Counted from the first letter of the stretch, positions 9,557-19,026 are shown. The stretch: 42,853 nucleotides of DNA from Desulfurococcales archaeon (GCA_027023255.1 JALVVU010000094.1:1-42853); one strand, 5' to 3'. Numbers and translations are program-made. The notes: a model not told the origin generated them from the letters alone.

Positions 9557-10456
9557 ATGATGTGCGCGTTATCACAGAAGAGTGATGTATTACTTGCGAG
9601 TGGGATAGAGCTTCTAAGGGAGCTTGATTCAATGCTGGACTTCGCTAAGTCAACGATTCAGCTTGAATTAATATTATACATGGGCAGCAAACCCAAAGGT
9701 ATACGTGCTAGGGAGGCAGCACTAGCCTTAGGCATAAGGACTAAGTCCGTGTATGATGCGCTTACGAAGCTAATTTCCAAGGGTTTAGTATTACGTCGGC
9801 ACGACGGGACCTACGTGCTTACTGAGGAGGGAGAGAGGTTTGTTCGCAAGGTGCTTAAGTTACTGAGTGGGGGTCAACGTAAAGGTACTGGTGTTTCGCC
9901 AGATAGTGCTATTAGTGCTGGTTACAGTAGGCAAGCACATCTTGACGTCTCGAAGAACCTCTTAACATATAAGTACATTTATGATACGTTGCTGATCCTA
10001 GGTTTAACAGAGCACAAGGAAATGTCCTTAAATGAGCTCGCAAAAAGGCTTGGTGTTACGCCAGCAACCTTGTCAAGTTACTTGGACATTGCTACGAGCA
10101 AGTATGGGAGACTGGGTTTCCTTAGAAAGGTGCTGAAGTCGCGTGGGGATGGTAAGATGGATATTTATTATAGGTTAACTGAGGCTGGTTTGCAGGAAGT
10201 TAGCAGGTTTGCGGAATATCGGAAGATAAGGAATAGTAAGGTGCTTAAGGCGCTACTGAGGGTTACTGGTAGCTATAATGTTTGGGGTGCTTTCACGAAA
10301 TTCGGTATGGTGCTTAGCTTATCAACGGCGTTGTTTAGCTTGGGTTACGCGTTAACGTCGCTTGATCCGCTCCTGTGGGTTGCTGAGTGTTTAGTTGCCT
10401 GCATGTTAGGCTTAACAATAGTGCTGAGCAGGGTTGCTTACTCCATCGTAAAGTAA
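9557..10456 (+). CDS. Membrane-anchored winged-HTH regulator (ArnR-like architecture)
   Basis: Two wHTH-like regions (RAREAALALGIRTKSVYDALTKLISKGLV; SLNELAKRLGVTPATLSSYLDIATSKYG) and two C-terminal TM helices. Confidence 0.75.
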   Translation: MMCALSQKSDVLLASGIELLRELDSMLDFAKSTIQLELILYMGSKPKGIRAREAALALGIRTKSVYDALTKLISKGLVLRRHDGTYVLTEEGERFVRKVLKLLSGGQRKGTGVSPDSAISAGYSRQAHLDVSKNLLTYKYIYDTLLILGLTEHKEMSLNELAKRLGVTPATLSSYLDIATSKYGRLGFLRKVLKSRGDGKMDIYYRLTEAGLQEVSRFAEYRKIRNSKVLKALLRVTGSYNVWGAFTKFGMVLSLSTALFSLGYALTSLDPLLWVAECLVACMLGLTIVLSRVAYSIVK

Positions 10457-10899
10457 ACTACATATTCAGCGCAGAGGTTACTGCCCTCACACACTGTTAC
10501 CCTGCATGCTCTAATGTTGCTTAGTATACCTCTCCTAAGTAAGTGTTCGCCCAAGCTCCGGCATATGTCTCTAGCCAGTGACTCAGCGGTGGGAGGGCCA
10601 TCAACATACGTTATCTTAACATCGAAAGGCGCGATTATCTTAACTCTCGATGCGTCTCTCCTGTCGAGGAGTAGTCTGAAGTTATACTCTTGATCAATGA
10701 CTTCTTTCACGATATTGGAAAGGATTGTGAAGTCTATCACCCAGTGTTTCTCTGTTAACTCTCCTTCAACGCAAACGTTAACTACGAATGTATGTCCGTG
10801 TAGTAGTGGTGTACCGTTGACCGGCGTTGCGTGCGCGGCGTGGAATTCTATGTTCTTTACGCACGTTACGTACTTACCCTGCCTACTTCCTTCGTTCAA
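10438..10899 (-). CDS. 6-pyruvoyltetrahydropterin synthase / QueD-like protein
   Basis: FHAAHATPVNGTPLLHGHTFVVNVCVEG metal site and VIDFTIL; PTPS fold. Confidence 0.85.
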   Translation of the reverse strand: MNEGSRQGKYVTCVKNIEFHAAHATPVNGTPLLHGHTFVVNVCVEGELTEKHWVIDFTILSNIVKEVIDQEYNFRLLLDRRDASRVKIIAPFDVKITYVDGPPTAESLARDICRSLGEHLLRRGILSNIRACRVTVCEGSNLCAEYVVYFTME

Positions 10900-11392
10900 T
10901 GATATCTCCCCTAGGTGGTATGGGTTTCGGTTTCTCTGGGAGTTTCTGTAGCACCATGAATGTTTCTGTGGATGCTACCTCCTCTATCTTTGATAGGTAG
11001 TTTAGGAGGAATTTGGAGAGTTCAGCCCAGTCGTGGATCCAGACTTTCAGCATTATGTCGTACGTGCCGGTAACTATGCTTACCTCCTCAACGTAGGGTA
11101 GGTCGTTTCTGGCGGAAGTGTCTTCAAGTATTTTCTTGGCTATCTGCACTTGGTCTAGCCTGGCGTAGATACCTCGCCTTATTCTAAGCATTATGTATGC
11201 TAGGTAATTGTAGCCGAGTTTCCATGGATTCACTACGGCGCTGTATCCCAGGATAATGCCTTCATCTTCAAGTTTCTCCATTCTCTGCAGTATCGTGGAG
11301 CGTGGTCTTTTGAGAATCCTTGCTAGCTCTGATGCTTTGAGACGCGCATTCTCTTGTAACGCCTTAATTATTTTAACGTCTAGTTCATCCAT
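10883..11392 (-). CDS. Lrp/AsnC family transcriptional regulator
   Basis: MDELDVKIIKALQENARLKASELARILKRPRSTILQRMEKLEDEGIILGYSAVV. Confidence 0.93.
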   Translation of the reverse strand: MDELDVKIIKALQENARLKASELARILKRPRSTILQRMEKLEDEGIILGYSAVVNPWKLGYNYLAYIMLRIRRGIYARLDQVQIAKKILEDTSARNDLPYVEEVSIVTGTYDIMLKVWIHDWAELSKFLLNYLSKIEEVASTETFMVLQKLPEKPKPIPPRGDIIERRK

Positions 11393-11485
11393 ATTTGCTC
11401 AGTCCTTCTATGGTGTATTAGAGTTTTTTGCTAATGAGTTTTCATGCATGCTGTGGAAGTGCTTTAGTAAAGTTACTCTTAACCG

Positions 11486-12697
11486 TCATGGTGCGTCAGT
11501 TACGCCTGGGGGTTTGGGGAATGCCGTAGCTTCCCAAACGTACTTTAAGTTCAGTATGTACCTGGTTAGTCTCTCTATCCCTAATCCGAAGCCAGCGGAT
11601 GGCGCTAACCCGACCTTTAGTGCGTCGAGGAACCATGAGTACTTGCTTAGATCCTCTCCTAGCTCATTGAGTCTGGCGAGTATTTCCTCGTACCTGTACT
11701 CCCGTTCACCACCGTCGATTACCTCGCCGAAGCCTCCTGGAAGTATTAAGTTGAAGTCCCGATTATACCTAGGGTCTTGCGGGTCCCTTAAGTAGTAGAA
11801 TCCACGGGATATTGAGGGGAAGTTAACTATCCAGAAGGGCTCGCTGAAGTGCTTGCTTATGGCCTCCTCCCCCTTCTGTGTGAGTTCCCCGTAATCTGGA
11901 GTATGTTCACCGAGGCTCCTTGCCAGTTGGACTGCCTCCCTAAACGTTATTCTCTTGAAGGGCGGTGTAGGGCACTCGAGGCCGGGGTTGAACTCCCTCA
12001 CTATGCTCCCTGCCTCACTCAGCACGTCTACGCATATCCTGCTAATTAGCCTCTCACCTAACCTCATCATGTCCTCCATGCTCGCCCCAGCCTGCTCCAG
12101 GTCAAGCTGAGTAAACTCCACTAAGTGTCGCCACGTTGCAGCGTTCTCAGGCGGTTCCTCCCTAACGTTCCTAGCAATAAAGTACACCTTCCCTAAGGCT
12201 GATGCCGTTACCTGCTTAAACATTATGATGCTGGACATCAACTCATACTCCCGGCCGTAAAGCACGGTCTTAAGCTTCCGAGCACCTCTCAGACCTGGGT
12301 CGCTCGCGGTGCTAATCACTGGCGGGAGCAGCTCGATAAAGCCCTCCTCCTCCAGAAACCGGCGTGCAGACCTCAGTATGGTGTGCTGCACCTTCAGTAT
12401 CTTCTGATACTTAGGAAGCCTTATAGCTAAGTAACTCCTCCTAGCAAAGATGGTGGGTACCGACGGATCTATATCCTCATAAGGAGGGCTAACCATACCC
12501 TTATGTACAACCCTAACATCTTCCGCAACAATACTGCCGCCGTTAAGGTTCGAGACCTTAAGCCTCACAAGTACTTCAATGCCGTTGCTAACGCTCTCTT
12601 GAAGAAGCTTAATGACTTGAGGATCCCTAACCTTAACCCTAACCTCTCTGCCACCGACCCTAACTCTAAACAACCCAGCACGTGGCGTTGATGTCAT
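11486..12697 (-). CDS. Class II AsnRS/AspRS-like protein, possibly archaeal asparagine synthetase-related
   Basis: Class II motifs (YFIARNVREEP; GFGLGIERLTRYILNL) with short degenerate N-terminal region. Start ATG 12697 (MTSTPRAG). Confidence 0.75.
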   Translation of the reverse strand: MTSTPRAGLFRVRVGGREVRVKVRDPQVIKLLQESVSNGIEVLVRLKVSNLNGGSIVAEDVRVVHKGMVSPPYEDIDPSVPTIFARRSYLAIRLPKYQKILKVQHTILRSARRFLEEEGFIELLPPVISTASDPGLRGARKLKTVLYGREYELMSSIIMFKQVTASALGKVYFIARNVREEPPENAATWRHLVEFTQLDLEQAGASMEDMMRLGERLISRICVDVLSEAGSIVREFNPGLECPTPPFKRITFREAVQLARSLGEHTPDYGELTQKGEEAISKHFSEPFWIVNFPSISRGFYYLRDPQDPRYNRDFNLILPGGFGEVIDGGEREYRYEEILARLNELGEDLSKYSWFLDALKVGLAPSAGFGLGIERLTRYILNLKYVWEATAFPKPPGVTDAP

Positions 12698-13112
12698 CCA
12701 CCCTAATATTTCATGCACTACTAACACCGTAAACAGCCTTAAACTCTTAAAGAAAAGGGAAACTAACATTTTAAGCTATAAGTAAAAACTTATTCGTACA
12801 TTAATCAAAGATTTAGCATTAACTAACATTATATTGACAGATATTACGGCAACCAAATAGACAATATGCCGTAGTAAATCAACATTTTGCATAATTAGTC
12901 AAGCGATATCGCCGAAAAATATTCTCAATACAGGAAACAAATGTGTGTATATTACGCTTTTTCATGACCTACACTCTTGCATTTAATCAATGAATAACGC
13001 ATAATATTTTCAAATTTATTTAATGACTGTGGCGCAACGTTAACGCCATAGTGACCGAATTAAACACTAACCCAAAGGGTCAAGGGAAAAGAGTGTCGCG
13101 AACATGGATTTT

Positions 13113-13188
<76 letters not shown>

Positions 13189-13240
13189 CCAGTGGTAATT
13201 TGTTGTGAGGGGTTTATTAAGTTGTTTAAGCAGGAGCAGG

Positions 13241-13672
13241 TTAATCTAGGGTTGTGGAAGACCTGTCGGCGTACCCTACCTTGTACTTCTTAGGTCTTAG
13301 TGTCCTTAGTATCACGTCGAAGGCTGCCCACGGGTCTGTGTGGGCGCCGCATGTGTATATGTCTACGGTTGCATAAGCGTACTCTACCCATGTGTGGATT
13401 GCTATGTGTGATTCATTAACTAGCGCTATTACTGACACCCCTCCTTTCTTCCCGCCTACTACCCACGACCTCAGCTCTATTAGGGTGGCTCCGGCAGCTT
13501 TAACGGCCTCAAGAACTGTTTCACGAAGTTTAGCTTCATCAATAAGTATGTTCCTGTCTATGCCATACATGTTGGCATAGAGGTGTTTACCCACCACGAT
13601 GTCGTTTTCGATGCTGATTTCGGCCATGTTCCCACGCACTCTCGCATCAATTGCTCTAGAATATGGTGCCAT
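13241..13672 (-). CDS. speD: Pyruvoyl-dependent S-adenosylmethionine decarboxylase family (AdoMetDC or crenarchaeal ArgDC paralog)
   Basis: LVNESHIAIHTWVEYAYATVDIYTCG processing/active-site motif. Confidence 0.88.
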   Translation of the reverse strand: MAPYSRAIDARVRGNMAEISIENDIVVGKHLYANMYGIDRNILIDEAKLRETVLEAVKAAGATLIELRSWVVGGKKGGVSVIALVNESHIAIHTWVEYAYATVDIYTCGAHTDPWAAFDVILRTLRPKKYKVGYADRSSTTLD

Positions 13673-13736
13673 ATAAGCTTATCCCAAGTTTTTTCGTGAG
13701 TCTTTAGGAGAACACTTACTTATTCATTAAACTGGG

Positions 13737-15059
13737 TTAATATCGCTTATGAATGTTTTTAATGGTACGTACATGGATCAGCGAACCCCGCAGGTCGTAG
13801 AAGGTCGCATCCTGAATTAAGACGTGCACCTGCGACCCTATTAAGTTCGGGTCGGCGTTAGTAAGTACTACTGGCTTGTAATTGAATAACCTCCCTATCA
13901 CGGAACCCCGGAAGCTGAGGTGCGTTAACACAGCTTCCGCACGGGAACCGACGTACTGCTTATTCACTATTAGGCCAACCTCCTCGATGAGCTTAGCAAG
14001 GACCGTGCTGCGGCGCTTCTTGACCGGATCAGGCACCTGTGGCATCGCAGCAGCCTCTGTCCGGGGTCTGGGCGTGTATTGAGCTAGGTGGACCTTGTCA
14101 AACATTAACTCCCTAACAGCTTCCAACGTGGTTCGGAAAGCTTCCTCGTCTTCTCCCGGATGACCCACTATTATATCAGTGGCTATGGTGACCTCAGGTA
14201 TCTTGGAACGTAAGTGCCGGATAATATACTTGAACTCCTCAAAGGTGTATCTTCTACGCATTATCTTAAGCACATGGTTACTTGCGGACTGTAATGGTAT
14301 GTGAACGTACTTGAAGACTCTAGGTTCCTTAAGAACCTCTATTAAGTCATCCAGTATGGGTTCCAAGGTATCGGGGTTCGCCATACCTACACGAATAAAG
14401 TAGTTGCCAGAAACACCTCTTAATATTTCACTAATCAGGTCAGGTAATCTCGGCCCTTCTGACCCTAGATCTAAGCCATAGGATGCAGTGTCCTGGGCCG
14501 TCAGGTCGATCTCGACAGCACCGCTCTCGACAGCCTTACGGACAGCGTCAACTATTAGCTGAGGAGGGTAAGACCTTAACCTACGCCTGGCTATCTTAGT
14601 TATACAGTACGTGCAATTACCTAAGCACCCCTCAGCAATAGGTATGATAGCGATACTGCCTTCAATATGGAGCGGTAGCTTGCTGGTGTCGCGCTCTCCC
14701 TTAATAAGGAACTTGGTTTTCCTTGACCATACGACCTCGCATATATTGTGTATGTTTTGAGGTGATATAAGTGAGGCTTCGGGAACGAGCTTATGGAGTG
14801 TGTAGGGTTGAGCGGAAACCATGCAACCAGCAATAACTAGTTTAGCGTTTGTCTTCTTCGCAATTTCCTTAAGTTTCCTTAACCTCTTAAGTATTCGTTG
14901 TTCGGTGTCCAAACGCACTGTGCATGTATTAACTATTATGACGTCCGCGTCCTCGATACTGCTGACTACCTCACACCCACATTTCTGCAGGAGTGCCTTC
15001 ATTAAGGATGTGTCAGCCTTGTTCAGAGCACATCCGTAGGTCTCAATATACACCCTCAT
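13737..15059 (-). CDS. tRNA methylthiotransferase (MiaB/CDKAL1-like radical SAM)
   Basis: MRVYIETYGCALNKADTSLM, GCLGNCTYCITKIARRRLRSY, TRAM-like C-terminus. Confidence 0.92.
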   Translation of the reverse strand: MRVYIETYGCALNKADTSLMKALLQKCGCEVVSSIEDADVIIVNTCTVRLDTEQRILKRLRKLKEIAKKTNAKLVIAGCMVSAQPYTLHKLVPEASLISPQNIHNICEVVWSRKTKFLIKGERDTSKLPLHIEGSIAIIPIAEGCLGNCTYCITKIARRRLRSYPPQLIVDAVRKAVESGAVEIDLTAQDTASYGLDLGSEGPRLPDLISEILRGVSGNYFIRVGMANPDTLEPILDDLIEVLKEPRVFKYVHIPLQSASNHVLKIMRRRYTFEEFKYIIRHLRSKIPEVTIATDIIVGHPGEDEEAFRTTLEAVRELMFDKVHLAQYTPRPRTEAAAMPQVPDPVKKRRSTVLAKLIEEVGLIVNKQYVGSRAEAVLTHLSFRGSVIGRLFNYKPVVLTNADPNLIGSQVHVLIQDATFYDLRGSLIHVRTIKNIHKRY

Positions 15060-15133
15060 TAGCCTTGTCCATCGGTATAGCCCGATAAATCAGCTTAAAA
15101 GCTTCAGAGCAACAAGCCTTAGTGGTGCGCTAA

Positions 15134-15553
15134 ATGGAGGATGACGTGCTGGACTACCAACGGTTGCTGGATCGCCTATACGAGAGGTTGCCTGAGCGGA
15201 GAGAGCCTCCAAAGCTGGACATACCATCACTAAACATAGTGCATGTCGGCTTACAAACACATATAAAGAACTTCAAGGAAGTGTGTGATGTCCTACTCCG
15301 TGAGCCGAGAATCTGTGCTAGGTACCTTCTGAAGGAGCTCGCTGCGAGGGGATCGATAGATGATTCGGGGGTGTTCATAATATATTCAAGGGTATCAACG
15401 CAGACAATCAACTCATTATTCAAGCGATTCCTAGACACTTACGTTAAGTGTCAAACCTGCGGATCGTACCAGACCGAGCTAAGAAGGAAGGGCAAAGTGT
15501 GGATCATCAGGTGTTTAGCGTGCGGTGCTGAAACACCCGTAAAACCGATATAA
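15134..15553 (+). CDS. Translation initiation factor aIF2 beta subunit
   Basis: Zn ribbon CQTCGSYQTELRRKGKVWIIRCLACGAETPV; RYLLKELAARGSIDDSGVFIIYSRVSTQTINSLFKRF. Confidence 0.93.
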   Translation: MEDDVLDYQRLLDRLYERLPERREPPKLDIPSLNIVHVGLQTHIKNFKEVCDVLLREPRICARYLLKELAARGSIDDSGVFIIYSRVSTQTINSLFKRFLDTYVKCQTCGSYQTELRRKGKVWIIRCLACGAETPVKPI

Positions 15554-15579
15554 GGGTTCATACCAAGGACTGAACGATT

Positions 15580-15915
15580 ATGAAGCAACATATTGAAAAC
15601 AGTGGTAAGGTGTATGTGAAGGTACATGATGTGAGTGATGAGTTAGGGTACCCTAGGATAGTTGTGGCTATCTGCGACGAGGACGCGCTAGGCAAAACAT
15701 ATAGTGAGGGGGAAGTCAGGCTTGAGGTAAATGAGGAATTCTTCGGAGGATTTCTTGCGGACGTGAGTGAGGCCCTAGACTACGTCAAGCAGGCCTACAC
15801 AGGCATGCTTGTCGGGAAGAACATTGTGGAGAGCGCCGTACGTGCTGGCTTAATACACCCGGAATCAGTGTTAAGGGTGAATGGGATACCTTACGCCCAG
15901 TTCGTAAGGATGTGA
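15580..15915 (+). CDS. DUF424 family protein
   Basis: VAICDEDALGKTYSEGEVRLEVNEEFFGG; typical aIF2beta-DUF424-NMD3 neighbourhood. Confidence 0.8.
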   Translation: MKQHIENSGKVYVKVHDVSDELGYPRIVVAICDEDALGKTYSEGEVRLEVNEEFFGGFLADVSEALDYVKQAYTGMLVGKNIVESAVRAGLIHPESVLRVNGIPYAQFVRM

Positions 15916-15945
15916 AGATTAGAGGTACTCGCTCAGGTTGGAATC

Positions 15946-16980
15946 ATGGGTAGGAGATTCTGCGTGCGTTGTGGTCGAGAGGAGGGACCCGATACCCCTA
16001 TAATAGATGGTTTGTGCCCGAAATGTTTTATGAAGGAGAGAGGGATACTAGAGTTACCGACAAAGATACGGGTTACGATATGTCCTATATGTGGGGCGCT
16101 CTACATCCATGGAGACTGGATTCGCGTAGGGGGGAGTGTGGAGGGCGCTATTGAGTACTTTATAAACGAAACTATAGTGAAGAGGCATAATATCTACCCT
16201 GGGTTAGAGGATGTGAAGGTAAAGGTCGTGAGGATGGATTCCGGAGTGATTTACTTACGCATAATGGCTCGCTACAAGGACGTAAGCCTATCTCAGGACG
16301 CCGTAACTCACGTGGAGTTACAGAAGAAGCCATGTCCTTCATGCCTACGTAGTCGTAGCGGAAGCTACGAAGCAATGCTTCAGATAAGGACCATAGCGCC
16401 TGTGAGGTTTGACGTGATGCGCGACATAGGCAATAGGTTAGCTAGGGTTAAGGAATTCAGGGAGAGTATAGTCGAGATTAAGGAGCATAAGGATGGTGTG
16501 GACGTTAAGTTAAGTAATCAAGCGATTGGACGCTACGTAGCAAACATACTGAAAAGAGAGTACGCAGCAAAGATAACCATGACATGGGAGAACACGGGAT
16601 ACCTAGGTGGGAAACGCAGGAGCAAGCTAACCATTTCAGCTAGACTGCCAGGCCTGGTCTCGGGTGACATCATAGAGTATGAAGGGGAACCTGCCGAGGT
16701 TATGAGGCTGAAGAAGGGAAGAGTGATAATTAAGAGATTAAGCGACGGCAAGGTCGTGTCACTCAGGCATGATGACATATGGAGAGGTGACTTCAGGTAC
16801 TTAAACGAGAAAGACTACGCCATCCTAGATGGGAGGATACTAAACTATGAAGGAGGAAGGGCCGTCGTTCAAGCTACGGGCTCAGGTAACATATATTTCA
16901 TTAAATCCCCGAGAATACTCAACCTCGGATCACGTGTTAAAATACTAATTTATAAGGGTAAGGCATACCTACTCATATAG
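15946..16980 (+). CDS. NMD3-like 60S/50S export/assembly family protein
   Basis: Zn motifs CVRCGREEGPDTPIIDGLCPKC and CPICGALYIHGDW ... CPSCLRSRSGSYEAMLQIR. Confidence 0.9.
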   Translation: MGRRFCVRCGREEGPDTPIIDGLCPKCFMKERGILELPTKIRVTICPICGALYIHGDWIRVGGSVEGAIEYFINETIVKRHNIYPGLEDVKVKVVRMDSGVIYLRIMARYKDVSLSQDAVTHVELQKKPCPSCLRSRSGSYEAMLQIRTIAPVRFDVMRDIGNRLARVKEFRESIVEIKEHKDGVDVKLSNQAIGRYVANILKREYAAKITMTWENTGYLGGKRRSKLTISARLPGLVSGDIIEYEGEPAEVMRLKKGRVIIKRLSDGKVVSLRHDDIWRGDFRYLNEKDYAILDGRILNYEGGRAVVQATGSGNIYFIKSPRILNLGSRVKILIYKGKAYLLI

Positions 16981-16984
16981 GTGG

Positions 16985-17335
16985 ATGGGGAAAGTGGCTA
17001 AAGGAAAGAAAAAGAAAAAAGCCCGGCGTGAGGAGAGTGAAGAGCTTCTCTTACCGACAGAGGAAGGGCAGGTACTGTGCGTGGTTACAGATATTATTGG
17101 GGGTAACTACGTGAAGGTATTCTGTATGGACGGTAAGGAGAGAATGGCTAGGATACCTGGCAAGTTACGGCGTAGGATGTGGATAAATAAGAAGGACATA
17201 GTGTTGTTAGGTATTTGGGAATTCCGTGACGATCGTGGTGACGTACTGTACAGGTATACCCGCGACGAGAAGAAAAAACTTCTAGAGCAGGGATACCTCG
17301 ACCCCGCGCTCCTTGAGTACGAGGGTGAGTTCTAA
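16985..17335 (+). CDS. Translation initiation factor aIF1A
   Basis: GQVLCVVTDIIGGNYVKVFCMDGKERMARIPGKLRRRMWINKKDIVLLGIWEF. Confidence 0.95.
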   Translation: MGKVAKGKKKKKARREESEELLLPTEEGQVLCVVTDIIGGNYVKVFCMDGKERMARIPGKLRRRMWINKKDIVLLGIWEFRDDRGDVLYRYTRDEKKKLLEQGYLDPALLEYEGEF

Positions 17336-18156
17336 TAGCGCGGAAAGATATTGACAGGTTTCTGGATGAGTACTATAGGATAACGGGCAAGGAGAGACGA
17401 GAGGTAGATAAGGACTTATTTGAAACCGTAGAGGAGGTTTTCGACGCCGCCACCGTAAAATCATTGCTGGATCTAGTTCGAAGAGGTGTGCTCTACGAGT
17501 TAAAGGGGGTTGTGAGTGCTGGAAAAGAGGCCCGAGTTTACTGGGGTATTTCGCCTAAGGGCGTCGACTTAGCAGTTAAGATATACTTAACAGCGACAGC
17601 GGAGTTCAGGAAAGGTATGCTAAAATACATAATTGGTGACCCGAGGTTCGATTCCTACATACCTAAGTCAACCAGGAAACTAATGACACTATGGGCACGG
17701 AAGGAATTCAAGAACTACAAGCTACTATACAATGCAGGTGTTTCTGTCCCGGAACCTATAGCGCAGCATGACAATATCCTAGTGCTTCAGTTCATTGGGG
17801 AGAAGGGGGTGAGGGCACCGCTCCTTAAAGAGGTGAGCCTAGATGATAGAGAGTATGAAAGGATCTTCTGGGCGGTGCTTGACGACGTACGCAAAGCATA
17901 CAGAGGTGCGCGCTTGGTTCACGGTGACCTCAGCGAGTATAATGTAATGGTATGGCGAGGTAAGCACTACATAATCGATGTGAGTCAAGCCGTAAAGATA
18001 AGTCATCCTCACGCCATGGAACTACTAGTCAGGGACTTAAGGAATATTAAACGCTTCTTCAGTGACGAAGTAGGTATTGATACCCCAGACATAAGGGAAA
18101 TGTTTAGGTTCGTAACAGGCGAGGACCTAAAAGGGTACTTAGCACTGATTTCTTAA
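17335..18156 (+). CDS. rio1: RIO1-type serine/threonine protein kinase
   Basis: VVSAGKEARVYWG, VHGDLSEYNVMVW, IIDVSQAV. The conserved N-terminal part is open upstream of ORF-track start 17464, back to ATA at 17335 preceded by GGTGA. Confidence 0.88.
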   Translation: MARKDIDRFLDEYYRITGKERREVDKDLFETVEEVFDAATVKSLLDLVRRGVLYELKGVVSAGKEARVYWGISPKGVDLAVKIYLTATAEFRKGMLKYIIGDPRFDSYIPKSTRKLMTLWARKEFKNYKLLYNAGVSVPEPIAQHDNILVLQFIGEKGVRAPLLKEVSLDDREYERIFWAVLDDVRKAYRGARLVHGDLSEYNVMVWRGKHYIIDVSQAVKISHPHAMELLVRDLRNIKRFFSDEVGIDTPDIREMFRFVTGEDLKGYLALIS

Positions 18157-18189
18157 CCTGTGGAGACATTTTAGTGTAGAGGTGGGAGC

Positions 18190-18792
18190 GTGAGTCAAGA
18201 AGGGGACTTAACGCCAGGAGCAACGAGGCTATACCTAAGAATCCCGGTGGATAGGATAGGTGCGTTAATTGGCGAGGGTGGCAAGGTACTACGGGAACTA
18301 GAGGCTAGGACCGGCACAAAGATCACGGTGGACAGCACAAATGGTGCGGTGATAATAGAGCCAGCCACACCAGCAACCCGGGTTGACAGGTTACTTAAGG
18401 CCCGAGACTTCATAAGGGCGGTCGCAGCTGGCGTGTCCCCCGAGAAAGCGTGGAGGGTTCTCGAGGAGGATCAGGTGTTAATGATAATAGACCTAAAGGA
18501 GGCGATCGGAGAATCGCCTAATCACCTTAAGAGAATTAAGGGAAGGCTAATCGGTGAGAAAGGGAAAGCACGGAGGAACATAGAACAAATGACTGGCACC
18601 ACAATAAACATTGGCCGGGACAAGGTAGTCATAATAGGAGATTACGAGAGCGCGCAGGTCGCCAGAGAGGCGCTCGAAATGTTAATTCAAGGGCGTAAAC
18701 ACTCCACTGTTTACAAGTACATTGACAGGCTCATGAGAGAAGTTAAGAGGAGGAGAATGACGGAGTACTGGAGCTTTAATCCGCTCGAGTGA
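18190..18792 (+). CDS. KH-domain rRNA-processing protein (Pno1/Dim2-like)
   Basis: RIPVDRIGALIGEGGKVLRELEARTGTKITVD and KRIKGRLIGEKGKARRNIEQMTGTTINIG; GTG start downstream of RIO1. Confidence 0.92.
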   Translation: MSQEGDLTPGATRLYLRIPVDRIGALIGEGGKVLRELEARTGTKITVDSTNGAVIIEPATPATRVDRLLKARDFIRAVAAGVSPEKAWRVLEEDQVLMIIDLKEAIGESPNHLKRIKGRLIGEKGKARRNIEQMTGTTINIGRDKVVIIGDYESAQVAREALEMLIQGRKHSTVYKYIDRLMREVKRRRMTEYWSFNPLE

Positions 18793-18824
18793 CATAATTG
18801 AGAGATATTAGGAATTAAAAAGTA

Positions 18825-18889
18825 ATGATGAGTTAAGGGAAGGATCCCCTAGCTGAGCCTCACGCTATGATGTGGGGCCAAAGCGCTGA
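18825..18889 (+). ncRNA. Candidate C/D box sRNA
   Basis: C ATGATGA (18825-31), D' CTGA (18853-56), C' ATGATGT (18867-73), 12-nt guide GGGGCCAAAGCG, D CTGA (18886-89). First guide interval is long (21 nt). Confidence 0.5.
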
Positions 18890-19026
18890 ATACCATTAGC
18901 TCCTCCCGCGCCAGTTAAGTGTAATTGCTCTAACGTAAGTTATCCTATAGCTTAGGCACCCGTAGGATAAACCTTAGGGATGTGGTAGAAAGGGTTAGGA
19001 GCCCTTTCGTCCCGCTTGGGGTGTGG

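Noticed and set aside
14621-14833. 70-aa minus ORF within the MTTase gene
   Set aside because: Alternative frame inside a conserved radical-SAM gene.
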